DNA of 64,000 nucleotides, from the NCBI GenBank assembly GCA_016617855.1, contig JAECUM010001909.1:1-64000 (forward strand), read 5' to 3'. The position numbers and the translations under genes are program-made. This stretch comes from Megalonaias nervosa. Taxonomy: Eukaryota; Mollusca; Bivalvia; Unionida; Unionidae. Below the pieces are notes generated by a model, which was given only the letters and a program-made list of their open reading frames with translations, did not search any database and was not told where the DNA came from. Position 1 is the first letter of the stretch, and each line of letters starts with the position of its first letter. This document shows positions 32,501 to 46,529 of this stretch, one piece after another.

Positions 32501-35154
32501 AAAGTAAATTATTCCAGAAACGTGTTGTCTTTGGGAAGAAATAATTAGTTAATATTATTGTTCAACATTCTGAAAGATAAAGAAATTCTTATCTCCGGTG
32601 AAAGTTCAAATGGTCACAGTTTTAGTTACCACAGCATTTTGTTGAATTTCCCTTAGAAGGTAGATACACATGTACGCTGTCTTTAGTCCATGTTAATTTT
32701 ATGTATACGTCCGTCATATGGCATAACATATCACATTATGATATCTGATCGTTGATCCGTCTTTTCAAAGTTTCGTTTCTGCACAATAAGTCGAGTGTTA
32801 TACCATCTACCGTTTCCACATATTGCAAGTCGACTGAATTTAGAACATAATAAACCTATCGTTCTGGGTTTTAAAGGAAGAAAAACTAAAATCCTAGCTA
32901 AAAAGGTTACTCCTTCACTACAAAGCTATCGGGAGTCACTAATAGGCTTACAATCTGCTCTCTGCAAAGATAATGCCAAAGGATTTCATTAAATTATATA
33001 TTCCCACGTAATACGTACTTTCATTGCTTGCTTAGAGAGTACCAAAGTTTCATGTACGTGTTGGGAGGAGGGGGGGGGCATGTTCAGAAACGTAGAAGCT
33101 AGTACGTAATAATGTTCGGTTATATCATTTGTTATTCTCACATTCGGTCTGCTTGGATGCAAATTCACCTACATAAGTATAAATTCCTAACCATATAGAT
33201 CATAAGTATTAACGTCACCGTTTTATTACACTTCATACGATGTAACAGTAACATACACAATCTCGGCCTTTTTAATCGCTCTATATCTCTCACAAATCTT
33301 ATATTTTGTATTCAGAAAGCGTAGTAGTAAGATGAAACATGGTAACAAAAGAACCTGTGTCGGTCCCTTATCCCTAATCTAAACCGACATACGTTTTGTT
33401 AAGAAAACGTTGAAGTGAACTATGCACAAAAGGTATATATTAGCGTTGCCCTTACAAATGCCCGACCCTCTTATTACAAGTTAGATGTTCTACAAGAATT
33501 TTCCTGGCCATATTGTAATAATGTTCTATAAAATAAGATCATATGAATCGGTCTCTCCCATCCAAAAATCAATGAAATTATATTCAATGTGAATCAAGAC
33601 ACATTTGTACCCATGATGACAAGAGTCGAACTGTGTTTATCGTTAAAAACACTTGCTGAGAATAAGGCTCTTAAAATATGTGAATGTCAATTCATCACGT
33701 TTGGTTTCATTATCTAATATTCTAGTTATACGTTTTCTACGGCTGAAAAATATTCTACGATTTACATCACTCGAGTTATCAAATGGACTGGTTGTCTTTC
33801 AACGCCAGAGCAGTAAACTGATTTAAGCCCAACATCCATTCAACCAACTTATCACAAACAAACCTCTTCAAACTCTCTCTGTCTCTCTGTCTCTCTGTCT
33901 CTCTCTCTCACACTTCTCCAGACACAGATACAAGTACATGCACACTGGGTTTACTTATAACAATTTAAATACCACATCTGACAACTGTTTTTTTGGCAAT
34001 GGAAATTTATATATACAACTAATGGTTTGATGGCTTGTATGGGTGATTTTTACTAAAGCTAAGGAATTCTCCATTTGCTTGTATATAACTCCAGAACTGT
34101 GCCATTCATGATGGGATAGATTTCTCCTCCTACATTTCTTCTGCATTTGTCCAATGCTAACATAAATAGAATTGGCAAAATTATTTAGAAATATAAGTAA
34201 AATTGTCAAAAGAACTAAACCATATATAGGAACCTGTGATCATTGTGGGAAAGGTGTCACTACTAAACATATGACGGCTTTGTACATAATACTGCCAAGT
34301 TTAGATGAACAGTTAAAGATCTCTCAAATCATCTCTCATTTCTGTCACCCTCCCTCCATCCTTTCCCCATCTCTCTCTCCATAACGCATGCACATAGAAA
34401 CCTTACTACGGTGGGAGTCAGTAGATGATATGTGCATTTCGCATTTCGCTCTGCAAAATGTTGTAACACTGTAAACGAAAACATTTATCAATATTGACAT
34501 CAAGATAATTCTTTAAAGTCCTACTTATGTCATATATCAATTTCACGGTTCTAACAACATATTACAGGAGAACATGTGTCTATGAGTTGAACTGAACGTT
34601 AAGATAAATTTTGCAAACATGTTACTTGGAATCGAGATCAGGACATTAATTTTCCTCTTGTAAATTCCTGGTCCACTTAATCTTTGTCATGTTTTTATTT
34701 CAGAGACCTGACCTTGTTTACAACTTAGAATATGTTGGAAATGAGGTTGAAGATTTCTTTATTTAAGGTAATCATTGAAACTACAAGGTGCTTCTTGACC
34801 TAAGGACTAAATCAAAATTTGGGAATTATTGTGATTTATTCAGTGACATTCAGGATCATATCATATTTATATATCATGACCAGTTTCAATGCTGCTGACA
34901 TATCACTTTCATTCAGAATACTCTATACGTTTCGATTTGTGATCATTTGGAATTTAATTGATAACTAACTCCAAAGGGACTTCTGTAAAAGGCCACGTAT
35001 ATAATATAGCTCGTTGACTCGATTGCGTAACAGACTGAGACAATTTATTGAAGTACCCGTCGGATAGGAAGTCATAAGATATTTGATATCAAAATTGTAT
35101 CTTACATAATTAGAGACTCGTGTTTTCAATATTTAGAAAATACGTACTGTATTC
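29558..35154. other. 5.6-kb segment present only in R copy 1
   Basis: Flanking bases are contiguous in copy 2 at about 40980 (GTTGGAA joined to ACTACTCTATC). I see no duplication of flanking bases or terminal repeats, so a deletion in copy 2 is as likely as an insertion in copy 1. It is AT-rich and without a supported gene; the longest frame (31179-31577, 132 codons) looks random. A TGACGTCA box (30654-30661) followed by GCCGCCATATTTG, and a decayed THAP-like start at 30856-30965, are the only gene-like hints. Confidence 0.55.
33875..33912. repeat. (TCTC/TCTG)n microsatellite
   Basis: A pyrimidine-rich simple repeat of CTCTCTGT units. No coding or regulatory role is apparent. Confidence 0.9.
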
Positions 35155-35688
35155 TTAACTACTCTATCACTCAGAGTGTTTTCCTGAGGAGACTTCCATC
35201 TCTAGCATAACGCAGTGTCGTTTTCCGAGCAGTTACTGAAAATATGAACATCTTCAAGACCTGTGTTCTCTGCCAAATATGTATCTAATGTACGAAAGGC
35301 TTTGTCGATTGGGAAAGTTATGTTTTCAATATCAAAGCTATGAATATTCCAAATATTACTGCTAGATAAACTGATACACTCATCGTAACAAAAGATTAAA
35401 TAGAGTGATACAAAAACTTTCTCTAAATTCTTCAACTTATTTTAGAAATTATTGATAGACACTAACCAGCGTCTTCGTGCGTCTATTTTGGCCATCCTTC
35501 ACCTTTATGTTCTTTACGAGATAATGTCACTTCGGCAGAGGTAGCGAAACTGTATCTTTATCGATGACGCTTGTATTTGCATTTCTTGTGTTATATTAGT
35601 TTTATTGACAGGTTCTTCCAGTTTAAAGTCGATATAGTCTTTTGTAACAACGTTTCATGTTCTCGTGCCTGCTATGATTTAAGATGTT

Positions 35689-36548
35689 CTAATGGAGGGA
35701 CATGATAAATGTAACAATATGAGAATTCCTTGTTATTCCATACCCTTTTTCTATCATGCTACCTACGCCTTCCTTTACTAAAATGGCATGGTCTTTAATC
35801 AACATTCAGACACATCAACTGTGTTAAATGTATTTGTTTTCAATCACATTTATGACACATATTGAATCCTGTCACATTTTTCTATGCATTGAATGTTTCC
35901 TACAAACAACGAATTAGAAGCCCCAAATTAGTAAATTAGTTATTCTTTCAAAACAAGTGGGCCCTATTGCCAGGTTAAGACATTGAAGTGTCAAAAATGT
36001 TGCTATTTGGACTGAAAACAAAAGTTACTACCATCTAACTAACAACATAGTAGAATTTTAAGGTCACTACTGAACCTTACTAATGTACTGATATACGGCT
36101 TCCAGTACAACATGTTTTTCGCCTTTACAACTGAGCCTTAGGGAATCAGTAAGAGCCATAAACGCTGCTCTATGGGAACATAATTTTGAACTCTTTCACT
36201 AGGATACATCTTGTTACGCAAATTTTGGTTTCTACCATTAGTTAGATCGTACCACGCTCACTTGTGTACATGTGTTGTGGGTGGTGGTATATTTGTAAAC
36301 TGAATTGCTATAACGTGTTAATGTTTGGTGATAATATCTTCCTTATTACTTTTGGACTTGTGGTTAAGGATGAAAATTCTCCTTGTGAAGTAATAATTTC
36401 AAATCATAAAGATCATACAAATAATTTTCATATCATTAATATTCCTACGCTTGGGCCTTTGGAAAAGCTTTATATCTGAATTCTGTTCTATACTTCAATA
36501 TAGACATAGGTAGATAGATAGATAGATAGATAATTGCGTTATGCGATC
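35689..36548. other. Spacer between R copies
   Basis: 860 bases found once in the window. No gene recognised; it ends with a GATA run (36508-36532) just before R copy 2 starts at CAGGGAGATTG. A 71-codon frame (36264-36479) has no supporting feature. Confidence 0.6.
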
Positions 36549-37049
36549 CAGGGAGATTGTTTGTTTCATTTCTTTAATTTTGTTCTCGCTAGTGAAAATT
36601 AGCATGATCGTGAGGAATATCGTCGATGAAGACGTTTCGTGGATGTGTGTCTGTTTTCTTGTCCTAAACTTTTTTTTCTTTTATTTCGCCCTGAAAAACT
36701 TGTTTAACACTGGAATTATTATCCTTATACGTGCTTTACAGTTCAGTTATGTTTTGAAGTTGCACCAGCTGTGATCAAAGAAGCAATATTGAAATGGTAG
36801 GGATAGAAATATAGATAGATAGATAGATACATAGTTAGATAGATGTTTCGTGCAGATTAATTGCTGCTCCTAAAATGATCATTACGGTACAAATTACATA
36901 GATATATTTCTTTTAATACTAGAGTTATATAATAGCAACAGGAAGGATAAATAAAACATATGAATGTATTCGAATCAATATTGTGTGTACAACGTCTACA
37001 TTGTTACTTGTATTTCATGTTTGCTCGAGTTTTCATATGGTGCTATACT

Positions 37050-37601
37050 TCACGATTCCATATCATATCCAGCTGATGCATCTGGGTGTGTTGTTGTTCT
37101 GGTTTGCATAGTTAGCAGCTGTTTCATCCATCTACTCCTCGTCACAGGATGGGGACACTGGTACATTTCTTGCTTGCGTTTCCTAAATTTCTTCCATTGC
37201 ATGTAATTCGCTAACACTGTCAACATCAATTGTTAGGCTGGTGATGCGACCGTTGATACTCCCTCAGATGACAGACTCAGTGGTGTATCTGTTGTCTGCA
37301 CTGCTTCTACAGCTTCATTACCATCCCAATCGCTATCTCCATCAACATCTGCTGTTACAGATGGTGATTCTACTGTTGATGCTATCTCAGATGACGGGTT
37401 CATTAGTGCATCTATTGCCTGCACTGCCTCTACCTCATCCTCTTCATCAGAATTGTAATCTCCATCAACATCAATTGTTACGCATGGTGAGGCCACTGTT
37501 GATTCTGCCTCAGAGGACGGGATTAATGGTGCATCTGTTGGTTGTATAGCTTCTTCATTTTCAAGTGTAGATGCAGTGGGTAGGGGGCTGCCAAACGTCA
37601 C
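37050..37601 (-). other. Acidic Ser/Thr repeat reading frame, R copy 2
   Basis: The frame 37233-37601 has 122 codons. Two and a half units are readable: a partial one (TLENEEAIQPTDAPLIPSSE), then a type A and a type B unit. The TAA at 37233 is followed in the same frame by the MQWKKFRKRKQEMYQCPHPV tail, ending at 37050, as in copy 1. Upstream, AACTAATTCAG at about 37605-37615 (minus) resembles a splice acceptor and is conserved in all three loci. It might be a terminal exon, but no other exon was found. Confidence 0.4.
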
Positions 37602-38668
37602 TGAATTAGTTCCTTTAAAGACAGATGCAAAATATTCATGTCATAACGTATCAAAGACATGAAACTAATTAACAAGATATTCAATGAATTTTAAATTCAG
37701 TTCATACTAAAATTAATATCTACTAGTAGGTTATTCACGACTGGATATAACTGAGCATGTACAAGACAAAGATAATATATTCTGTAGAACACTTCTATTT
37801 AAAATGTTCGTGTGTGTTTTCCAAATATATTGGAAAAACTACTACTCACCGATAGCGATTGTTATGAACATCAAAGCCACAGTATTCTTCAACATGTTTG
37901 CAATAATACGTCTGTGGAGGAGAAGAATAAGAAGAGCAATAATTTGTGCAACTCCACAAGGATATGTTTTGTTTACACGTATAATATATATTATATTTTT
38001 AGACAATAATAACCTTATCATTGTAATGAACGTATGTAACTTCTGACATTTAGTGATTTCGTCTTGAATCTAACATCAATAAAACAAATGTATGTAACTG
38101 TTACGATATTACAGCGTTTGAACTATTTAATGAATTGTCGAGGATCTAAAATCGAACGAGTTAAAATAATTTTCAGGATAACATGACGGTAAAAGTTAGT
38201 AGACTATTTTCAAATTGTAAAGGGACAAATTCCATGATCCATTTGCAAGCGTTAAACATTGTAATACATATTTAAACGTTTTGAATGTGGTTCAATTTAA
38301 CATATGAGCCATACTATTGTCTGCTGTGAAACAATACTGGTGATGTCCTACTCTATTTCCATGAGTGCTAGCAGTGATCCTCAAATATAATAACTAATAT
38401 CTTTCTTAAATGTACAGCGTAGAAACCTATGACAATATAATAGCGCAGACAATGATGCTCCAGAAGCACAGAAAGAGCAAATTTCCTTTGTGAATAATAA
38501 CACAACGACTTAGCTTAGAGAAGGAAATATATGTGTACAGTCATTGTCCGACTTCAATGAAAAAGGAATAATGAGCCCGGATAAATTTAATTTATTCTTA
38601 AAGTGTATCCATATGTATCAAACGAAAAGGCATCAAGGATTTGATTCTACTCATCTATGTTACCAATT

Positions 38669-38670
<2 letters not shown>

Positions 38671-38749
<79 letters not shown>
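38671..38749. repeat. (AT)n microsatellite
   Basis: 79 bases of alternating AT, homologous in position and equal in length to the one at 27248-27326. Equal length suggests a very recent duplication of R, or collapse or copying during assembly. Confidence 0.97.
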
Positions 38750-38750
<1 letters not shown>

Positions 38751-41700
38751 TAAGGATTTTCTATCAAATGCACAAATTAGAAAATGTATTACACTCCGCG
38801 AAGAAATCTAAATATAGCACACATTGTTATATTGCAAACGAATCATTTACCATAATTCTGTTAAGAAAACAATATCATGTATCATTGATCATATGAGCAA
38901 AACAGTTATTCCACTCATCTATGTTACCAATTGGAACATAAATAATAGTATTGCTTATTAAAGTATTCTTCCTGGGAAATATATAAAAAGGATCCAAATT
39001 CACAAACAAATATTGAACTTCTTATCAATTACATTTATTAAAATTTCTATCATGAAGTTGAAGGTATACTGCATTTACCTGTCAAAGGTTCCCAGCTCTG
39101 TCAAAAACCACCTCAAAACAGTACCTTTTTAAACTGGGTTTTACGGGTTGAATTAAACGGATGGATTGTACAAAAACTTAACATATCCCATTACTACCTA
39201 CAATGTACAGCCAATTGGATCATTTCTTGCATTTATGGGGATGGTTTCAAGGCATTCAGTACAATGATGTTTACGATTCCTTTGTGTATGGTGGGGATGG
39301 GGTGGAACGTGTTTGTGCTGGCCGTTTGCCAACTTTCTTTGGTTAATCGCCTTTGGCAACTTCAGCATTAAATGTTACGCAATAACTGTATTTGTCCATG
39401 GATACTGGTTTTGTCGCTAGACTGCCTAAGCATAATGGCTTTAAGTGCACTGCTACTGTTGCATAATGGTTACTTTAATATTTACATTCGGGAGCGGTTT
39501 ATCTTTTGGGTCAAAAATAAATCTACTTCGAGTTCGACATCTATTACGTTCTTAGTTGTAATTCCCTTTACAACATACCTCTATCGTTTTTGACAAGATT
39601 TGCTCTAGCAAAAGAGAGTTCAATCTTTAAAAATGTAAATTTAATGACTATTTGTCTCAGTGTATTAATTATGATTGCAATGCAAGAATATTTTGACTAA
39701 AATTAAAAATCATATAGCTGCAGTATGTCTTGTAGTTTTTTATGTATGTTTCATCAAGAAAGGACCACAGAGACACGGGCTTCATGTTAAAAGTTGCATA
39801 CAAAAAGTGCTCTATCAACCATTATTGAGATACTAAGCAGTCTCGATCTACAACGAATGGATGTCTTCACATGTACGCAAACTTCATCGATGCAATAAAG
39901 CTGGGTCTTTATCTAAGGAATAAGCACATGGCTAGGTAATTTAGTGCAAATTTAGTTAGTCACGCTTTCCTCTTATTATAGCAATAATAAATTTAAAAAT
40001 AATTAGACCTGTACTTTAAGGTAGTGACATGGAGTAGACAATATTAGGATAATATAAATTAAAAACCAGTGTCTCTGCCGCAATCGAATTATGCATGCAT
40101 GGAATGAAAATTATTCCAAATTAAAAACAAAAATAAATAATTCAACATAATAAAATAGACAGAATAAAGAACTTAATGAGTTTTGAACGGTGACTACCTG
40201 AAATGCTGTCTGCTTCATTGACCAGTGTGACTGCTAGCCAAGTGTGCCTGTGAATACGTGTTTGTGTTACTCCATGCATGTAATCTTTCAGCCGTGGGCT
40301 AATTGTGAGGTTTGTTATACCCAGTGTTTCGGGAACTATAAAGATGATGTGTATTATATATGTCCCTTTTATTTTCATCATTCTACAATTTGATACAAGT
40401 ACCTCATTTTTCACTATTTGAGTGAATACATTTTACTATATGAGTATAATACATTATTTTTACTATTTGTGTAAAACACATCATTCTTTTGGTCGTGTGA
40501 ATTTACTGTAAATCATTAACCTCTGTCCTTTTACGGTGTAAGATCATTTATTTGTATTCACATTTTATGTTGCATTATTGGTTTCGTACGGATTGTGTTA
40601 ATATTGTCTAATATTTGGGTCTTATACATGCACGTATTAATCATAATTCTTTTCCTTTTCAAGTCATTCATCAATACACATTGTATTTGCATCACCATCA
40701 AAAGTGTTCTGTTATAAATCCGAAATCCAACCCGGTTACCTTGTTGCACATGTGCCTCAAATGGTATTGACAGAATATGAGGAAATGTATGATTCATATA
40801 AATCAGTAATAAGTTTCTTTTTTATTTTGTTAAAACCGATTGTGTCATTTTCGAAACGTTCATTGTACCAGCGTTACTGTGACACGTACGTGACAATGGC
40901 ATTAAAACTACCACCGAGTGGTGGTTTGAAGAATGTATACATCGTTTTCAACTTCAACTATCTCTTGTACCATTGTTGGAAGATTTGACTACTCTATCAC
41001 TCAGAGTGTTTTCCTGAAGAGACTTCCATCTCTAGCATAACGCAATGTCGCTTTCCGAGCAGTTACTGAAAATATGAACATCTTCAAGACCTGTGTTCTC
41101 TGCAAAATATTTATCTAATGTACGAAAGGCTTCGTTGATTGGGAATGTTTTGTTTTCAATATCAAATCTATGAATATTCCAAATATTACTGCTAGATAAA
41201 CTGATACACTCATCGTAACAAAAGATTAAATAGAGTGATACAAACACCTTCTGTAAATTCTTCAACTTATTTTAGAAATTATTTATTTTCATTAAGCAGC
41301 GTCTTCGTGCGCCTATTTTGGCCATCCTTCACCTTTATGTTCTTTAGGAGATAAGGTCACTTCGGCAGAGGTAGCAAAACTGTAACTTTATCGATGACGC
41401 TTGTATTTGCATTTCTTGTGTTATATTAGTTTTATTGACAGATTCTTCCAGTTTAAAGTCGATATAGTCTTTTTTCACAACGTTTCATGTTCTCGTGTCT
41501 GCTACGATTTAAGATGTACTGATTGATTGATTGATTGATTGAATTTTTACTGCGCACCAGCACTATGAGGCTATTTAGCGCCATGGAAATGGTTATATCC
41601 TTCATTATTTAAAAGTGGTAAAAGTTTACGTATCGACCAGCGATACGAAACCAAACAGTTGAAGGTAAAACGATAAAATGGTAACGGTGATAAATAAAGT

Positions 41701-41816
41701 TTCCCGATCAACCGGGAGTGCAAATGATGTATGACAACGAAAACAGATGAAAGGTAATTAAGATCTAGCGACGGTATATATGTGACATAAAACTCTTTAA
41801 GGTGATAGCATAAAAG

Positions 41817-44800
41817 CTATAACTTATGATAAATATTTACTTCCTGCAGGAAGTCTATAATACAAGAAATGTTAACTGTATCAAAGAGTTCCCTAATGTC
41901 ATGCACATTGTAATAATGATTACGCGTAGGTTGGAGGTCGAAACACTCCAACATAAAGTGCTTAACAGTGAATGGTTCATTGCAAGATATGCACTCTGGT
42001 GGGTCTTCTCCTTTTAGTATATAGGAGTGGGTTAAATAAGTATGGCCGATTCGAATTCTTGCAATGACTACCTCCTCCCTACGGACAGCTCTGTAGGAAG
42101 GAGTCCATTCTCCTAGGGTTGGCTTGATGGCATGAAGTTTGTTATTCACGGCATCATTCCATGATGCCTGCCATTTCTGACGTAAACAGTCTTTGATACT
42201 ACGTTTAAAATCAGTATACGGAGTATTAAAATGAGATGGTTCTAGTGATAGGGCCATTTTAGCAGCGCGGTCTGCTTTGTCATTACCTTTAATTCGAATA
42301 TGGCTGGGTAACCAACAGTATACTATATTGTGTGAGGTACTCAGCTCAGTATATTTAAGGAGAACATTAGCTAATAATGGATTCTCCAGTTTTCTATCAT
42401 GTAGTGACTGAAGTACTGATAGTGAATCGGAGAAGATGATGCTATTTAAAATACGCTTGCTTTCAATATATTGCAATGCAAGGTCTATTGCTCTGATTTC
42501 GGCTGAAAATAATGATGTACCATTTGGCAAGCGAACTTTTGTTGTTTGTTTTCAACTAACGAAGGCTGTAGCAGCCTTTTCCTCATCTTTTGATCCATCA
42601 GTATATATTCTTGGATAATTTTCAAATTGGGTGAGGAGTTCATGGTAAGAGTTGTGGAAGATGGAAGGGTTTGTCTCCGATTTTTTTCCATCGTGTAACG
42701 TGAAAAGTACCTTTGGCTGTTGAAGTAGTCAGATAGGTGTTTCGGAGACGGTCGTTTTCAGAATTCTTGAAATTTCAATTTTAGTACTGTCAAGGCATGG
42801 TAATATTCTAATGCCAAAGGTAGGTGTGACGTTTGGTTTATTGTCATATAAGGTTTTATATTTGGGTTCAAAAACAGCCGAAAAAGCAGGGTTCAGAGGG
42901 TTTGAGCTTAATTTGAGAGCATACTGTGCGGAAAGCATTTCTCTACGTTGTGATAAAGCTGGTTCGTTCGCTTCAACGAGTAGGCTTTCACACGGGGATG
43001 TCTTAAATCCTCCCAGGGCAAATCTTATTCCCTGATGATGAATTGGGTCTAGCATCTTCAAATAGGACTTCCTAGCTGAACCATAGACAACGCAACCATA
43101 GTCTAGTTTCGAGCGAATTAATGTTCTGTATAAACTGAGTATGACTTTCCTATCAGCACCAAAGTCAGTGTGCGCTATTACTTTAAGTAAATCTAGAGAC
43201 TTCAAGCATTTAGCTTTCAAATTCTTCAGGTGTGGAATAAAGGTCAATTTCTGTCGAAGATAATACCTAAGAATTTTGCTTCCTCAACAACTGGAATAGG
43301 TGTTTCGTCCAGCGTGTGTTTAGGTCCTTCATGATGTCTTCGTAACTGACAGAAATGCATACATACAGTTTTTGATTTCGAGAATTTGAAACCGTTAGTA
43401 TTGCCCCAATTTTGAATCTTCTGGATATTGTCCTGTAATTGTTTTTCAATTGTATGCATGTGCTTGGATCGGTAACATATTAAAAAGTCATCAACATATA
43501 GGGAGCAATCCACACCTGGGTTCAGACACTTGGTGATGCTACTAATTTTTATGTTGAAAAGCGTCACCGATAAAATACTGCCCTGGGGCACACCCATCTC
43601 TTGATCGTGCATATCAGAGAGGGTGAAGCCCACTCGTATCTTGAATTCCGTGTCTGAAAAGAAGTTTGATATGAACGAGGGCAGTCGGCCTTTTAGACCC
43701 AGATCGTGCAGGTCATTTAGTATTCCGTACTTCCACGTTGTGTCATAGGCCTTTTCCAAATCAACGAAAACCGCTACTAAGTGTTCCATCTTGATAAAAG
43801 CGTCGCGAATAAATGTTTCCAGTCTAACCAGACGATCATTGGTACTACGACCATAACGAAAGCCACTTTGGAAAGGAGATATTAAATTGTTGCTTTCCAA
43901 ATACCATACAAGCCGAGAATTGATCATTCGTTCCATTGTTTTGCAAACGCAGCTAGTTAATGATATAGGTCTATAGTTGCTAGGATCTGCGCTATCTTTG
44001 CCTGGTTTGGGAATTGGTATTACTGTTGCTTCTTTCCAAATTTTTGGTACATTACCAGTAATCCATAAATCATTGAAGATTTCCAGAAGAACTGTTAAGG
44101 ATGGTTCTGGAAGGTGTTTCAAAAACTGGTAATGTATATCGTCAGGCCCAGTAGATGAATCATGGGCCTTATTCAAAGATTCCATAAGCTCCGACAATGA
44201 AAACGGTTGGCTATAGCTCTCCAAGTTATTCGATGTGAATTTCAACCGTGTTTTTTTTTTTTTTTTGAGCTTTCAATCTTCGGAAAGCTTCTGAATAATT
44301 AGACGATGAGGACTTTTTGGAGAAACAATCGGCAAGTACATTAGCTATTTCATGTTTGGTATTGAAATTGTTAATATTTAGCTTCAGATGTCGGACAGAA
44401 TTGTTTTTTCCCTTCCCGTTTATTTTGCGGATTGTGTCCCAAACTTTCTTTATTGAGGAACGAGAGTTTAAAGTTGAAACATATTTTTTCCATGATGCTC
44501 GTTTACTTTCTTTAATGGTGTGGCGAGCTTTGGCCCGATCAATACGGTACTGAGTTAAATTTTCGGGCGTTGGACGATTATTAAATTTTTTCAGTGCTTC
44601 TCGGCGTTGTCTAATGGCTTCTTTACATTCTTTAGTGAACCACGGTTTTGGGGTTCTTTTACAGTTCGGCGAGAACTTAGGAATGGATTCTTGTCCAATC
44701 TCAATTAAGACAGATGTAAATTGTCGAATAGGATCATTATCGTTTACGACGGTATTCCTGTTAAGTCTAGCTGTACAAAGTGTTTCAAATTTGGTCCAGT

Positions 44801-45500
44801 CAGCTTTCTTTAAATTCCACTGTGGAATCGTGTCATCAATTGTAACGTTGGTGTTCTTAAGACAGATTGGAAAGTGATCACTGCTGTGAAGGTCATCAGC
44901 TACCTTCCAATTATAATCCAAAAGTAGTGAAGGAGAACAAATTGTTAAGTCGATACATGTGTATGTACCAGTTCCTGGGTGCAAGTACGTCGGAGACTTG
45001 GTATTAAATAGACACAAGTCGTGTCTAGTAATAAAATCTTCAACCTTTTTGCCCCTGTCGCTTATGTAATTTGATCCCCATAACATGTTATGGGCATTAA
45101 AATCACCGAGTAAGAGAAATGGCTCGGGAAGCTGTTGAACAAGAGTGTCTAATTCATTTGGTAATAAGTTGGTGTTTGGTGGTATGTAAATAGAACAAAA
45201 AGTAATCACTCGATGTAGAGTGACACTCACAGCAATGGCTTGCAAATTCGTGCTTAAAGGGATGATTCTATGTGGGGCTCTATTGTTCCCAACAATAGAA
45301 ACCCCTCCTGAGGCCCTGTCAACATTCTGTAAGTAGGTGTTAAACATGGAGTAGATTTTAAGTGGAATGCTTTCCGTATCTTTTAAAAAGGTTTCCTGAA
45401 GACATATTATTGCAGGATCATAATCGTTTAAAAGCAGAAGAATTTCATTGTAATCGGTTCTATGTCCGCGACAGTTCCATTGTATGATGGTATTCTTCAT
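41817..45500 (-). pseudogene. Non-LTR ORF2, copy C, multiply broken
   Basis: 44226-45500 encodes the endonuclease (WNCRGH, QETF, GDFNAHN, SDHFPI). It ends in a long T-run at 44251-44264 that is much expanded relative to other copies. 43244-44245 encodes the RT with SLYVDDFLICYR. A shift near 43246 moves to 42729-43247 (thumb/connection). A disrupted patch near 42730 precedes RNase H and the C-terminal CISCNEPF motif at 41817-42530. At least three breaks make it the most decayed long copy in the window. Confidence 0.88.
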
Positions 45501-45527
45501 TATAAGATTACAGTGGAGATTTTGGAG

Positions 45528-46529
45528 CTAGGTTAGACTTTTCGCGGAGACAGTCTGTATGATTATTTCTATGGAGGAAGTACGGGGGTGATTTTGTTTG
45601 TTAGGTTTGGAGCTACTTTGAGGACACGGAACAGTATCTTCTGCATCCATGCTCTCAATGTCCCCAAACCTGTTATAGAGTTTGATGGGGTCATCTGACA
45701 CCTTTTGCTGCGTATTTCCGTGAGATCTATTTTTACTCTTTGGTGACTTCGGTGGTGGGGTGTTATTAAAAGTTGTTTGGGTAGATGCCGTGGTTTTTTG
45801 TGCTTGGTAATGGGGGGTGTTAGAGCGAGGTGTTGACTCGGGTGGATCTGTCTGTGTTTGAGCGCCCTTCGTTGCTTTAGGATTGTTTTTAACTACAGAG
45901 GAGAAGGCTGGGCCAGTAGGTGATGTTTTTGCTTGTACAAGCTTTCTGGCCTCTGGGTAGGGAATGTTGGATGTGTATTTAACCCTCTGTATTTCCTTCT
46001 CCTGTTTCCAGGTATAACAATCCTTTGAATTGGCGTGGTGCTCTTTTCCACAGTTGACACAATGCGGAGTTGCTATACACTCAGCTTCCTGGTGAGAATG
46101 GTCTCCGCATCGGCCACATATCTGACTATTTGAGCAACGATCTTCGTGATGGCCATATTTCTGACATTTACAGCATCGATAATGGTTAGGTATGTAAATC
46201 TCAACCATCACTTGCAAAAAGCCAACCTTGACCACGCAGGGTAATTCTGACTTGTTGAAGGTGAGTAGGAACTTGTTGGTGTCCTGCAGATTGTTATTAC
46301 GTTTTATTCTTAATCTGCGAACTGCAGTGACACCTTTGTTTTTCATCCCTTCGATGATATCTTTGTCGCTTACTCCGGCCAAGTCCCGACATCGAATCAT
46401 GCCTTTGGACGAGTTGAGTGTTGTGTGAGCGAATGAAGTCACCGGAATATCGAACAATGTCTTAATTTTCCGGTTATTTTCGGTCTGACCACGTCGCTCA
46501 CATTCAACAATTAGGCACCCCGATTTCAA
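45528..46529 (-). pseudogene. Non-LTR ORF1 (Gag-like), copy C, broken
   Basis: 333 codons with the three CCHC knuckles (CCKCQKYGHHEDRC, CGRCGDHSHQEAEC, CVNCGKEHHANSKDC). The N-terminal part upstream of 46529 is out of frame. The C-terminus runs past the usual stop because of a base change near 45595 (GATTTTGTTTG), giving an altered tail. Confidence 0.85.

Larger units (their letters stand above)
25132..35688. repeat. Large AT-rich repeat R, copy 1
   Basis: A 10.6-kb segment matching copy 2 (36549-41519) almost base for base in its first 4.4 kb (25133-29557) and last 0.5 kb (35155-35688). The middle 29558-35154 is absent from copy 2. A third, inverted and more diverged copy of the first 1.5 kb is at 47279-49105. 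No transposase, terminal inverted repeat or host gene was recognised. It contains microsatellites and one repeated acidic reading frame. It may be a segmental duplication or a large non-autonomous element. Confidence 0.75.
36549..41519. repeat. Large AT-rich repeat R, copy 2
   Basis: A direct repeat of copy 1 at an offset of about 11.42 kb, lacking the 5.6-kb middle. It ends at AAGATGT where the tail of non-LTR copy C begins; copy 1 continues AAGATGTTCTAATGG at the same point. Beyond copy C the sequence is not the expected continuation but an inverted R segment, so copy C sits on a rearrangement junction. Confidence 0.78.
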
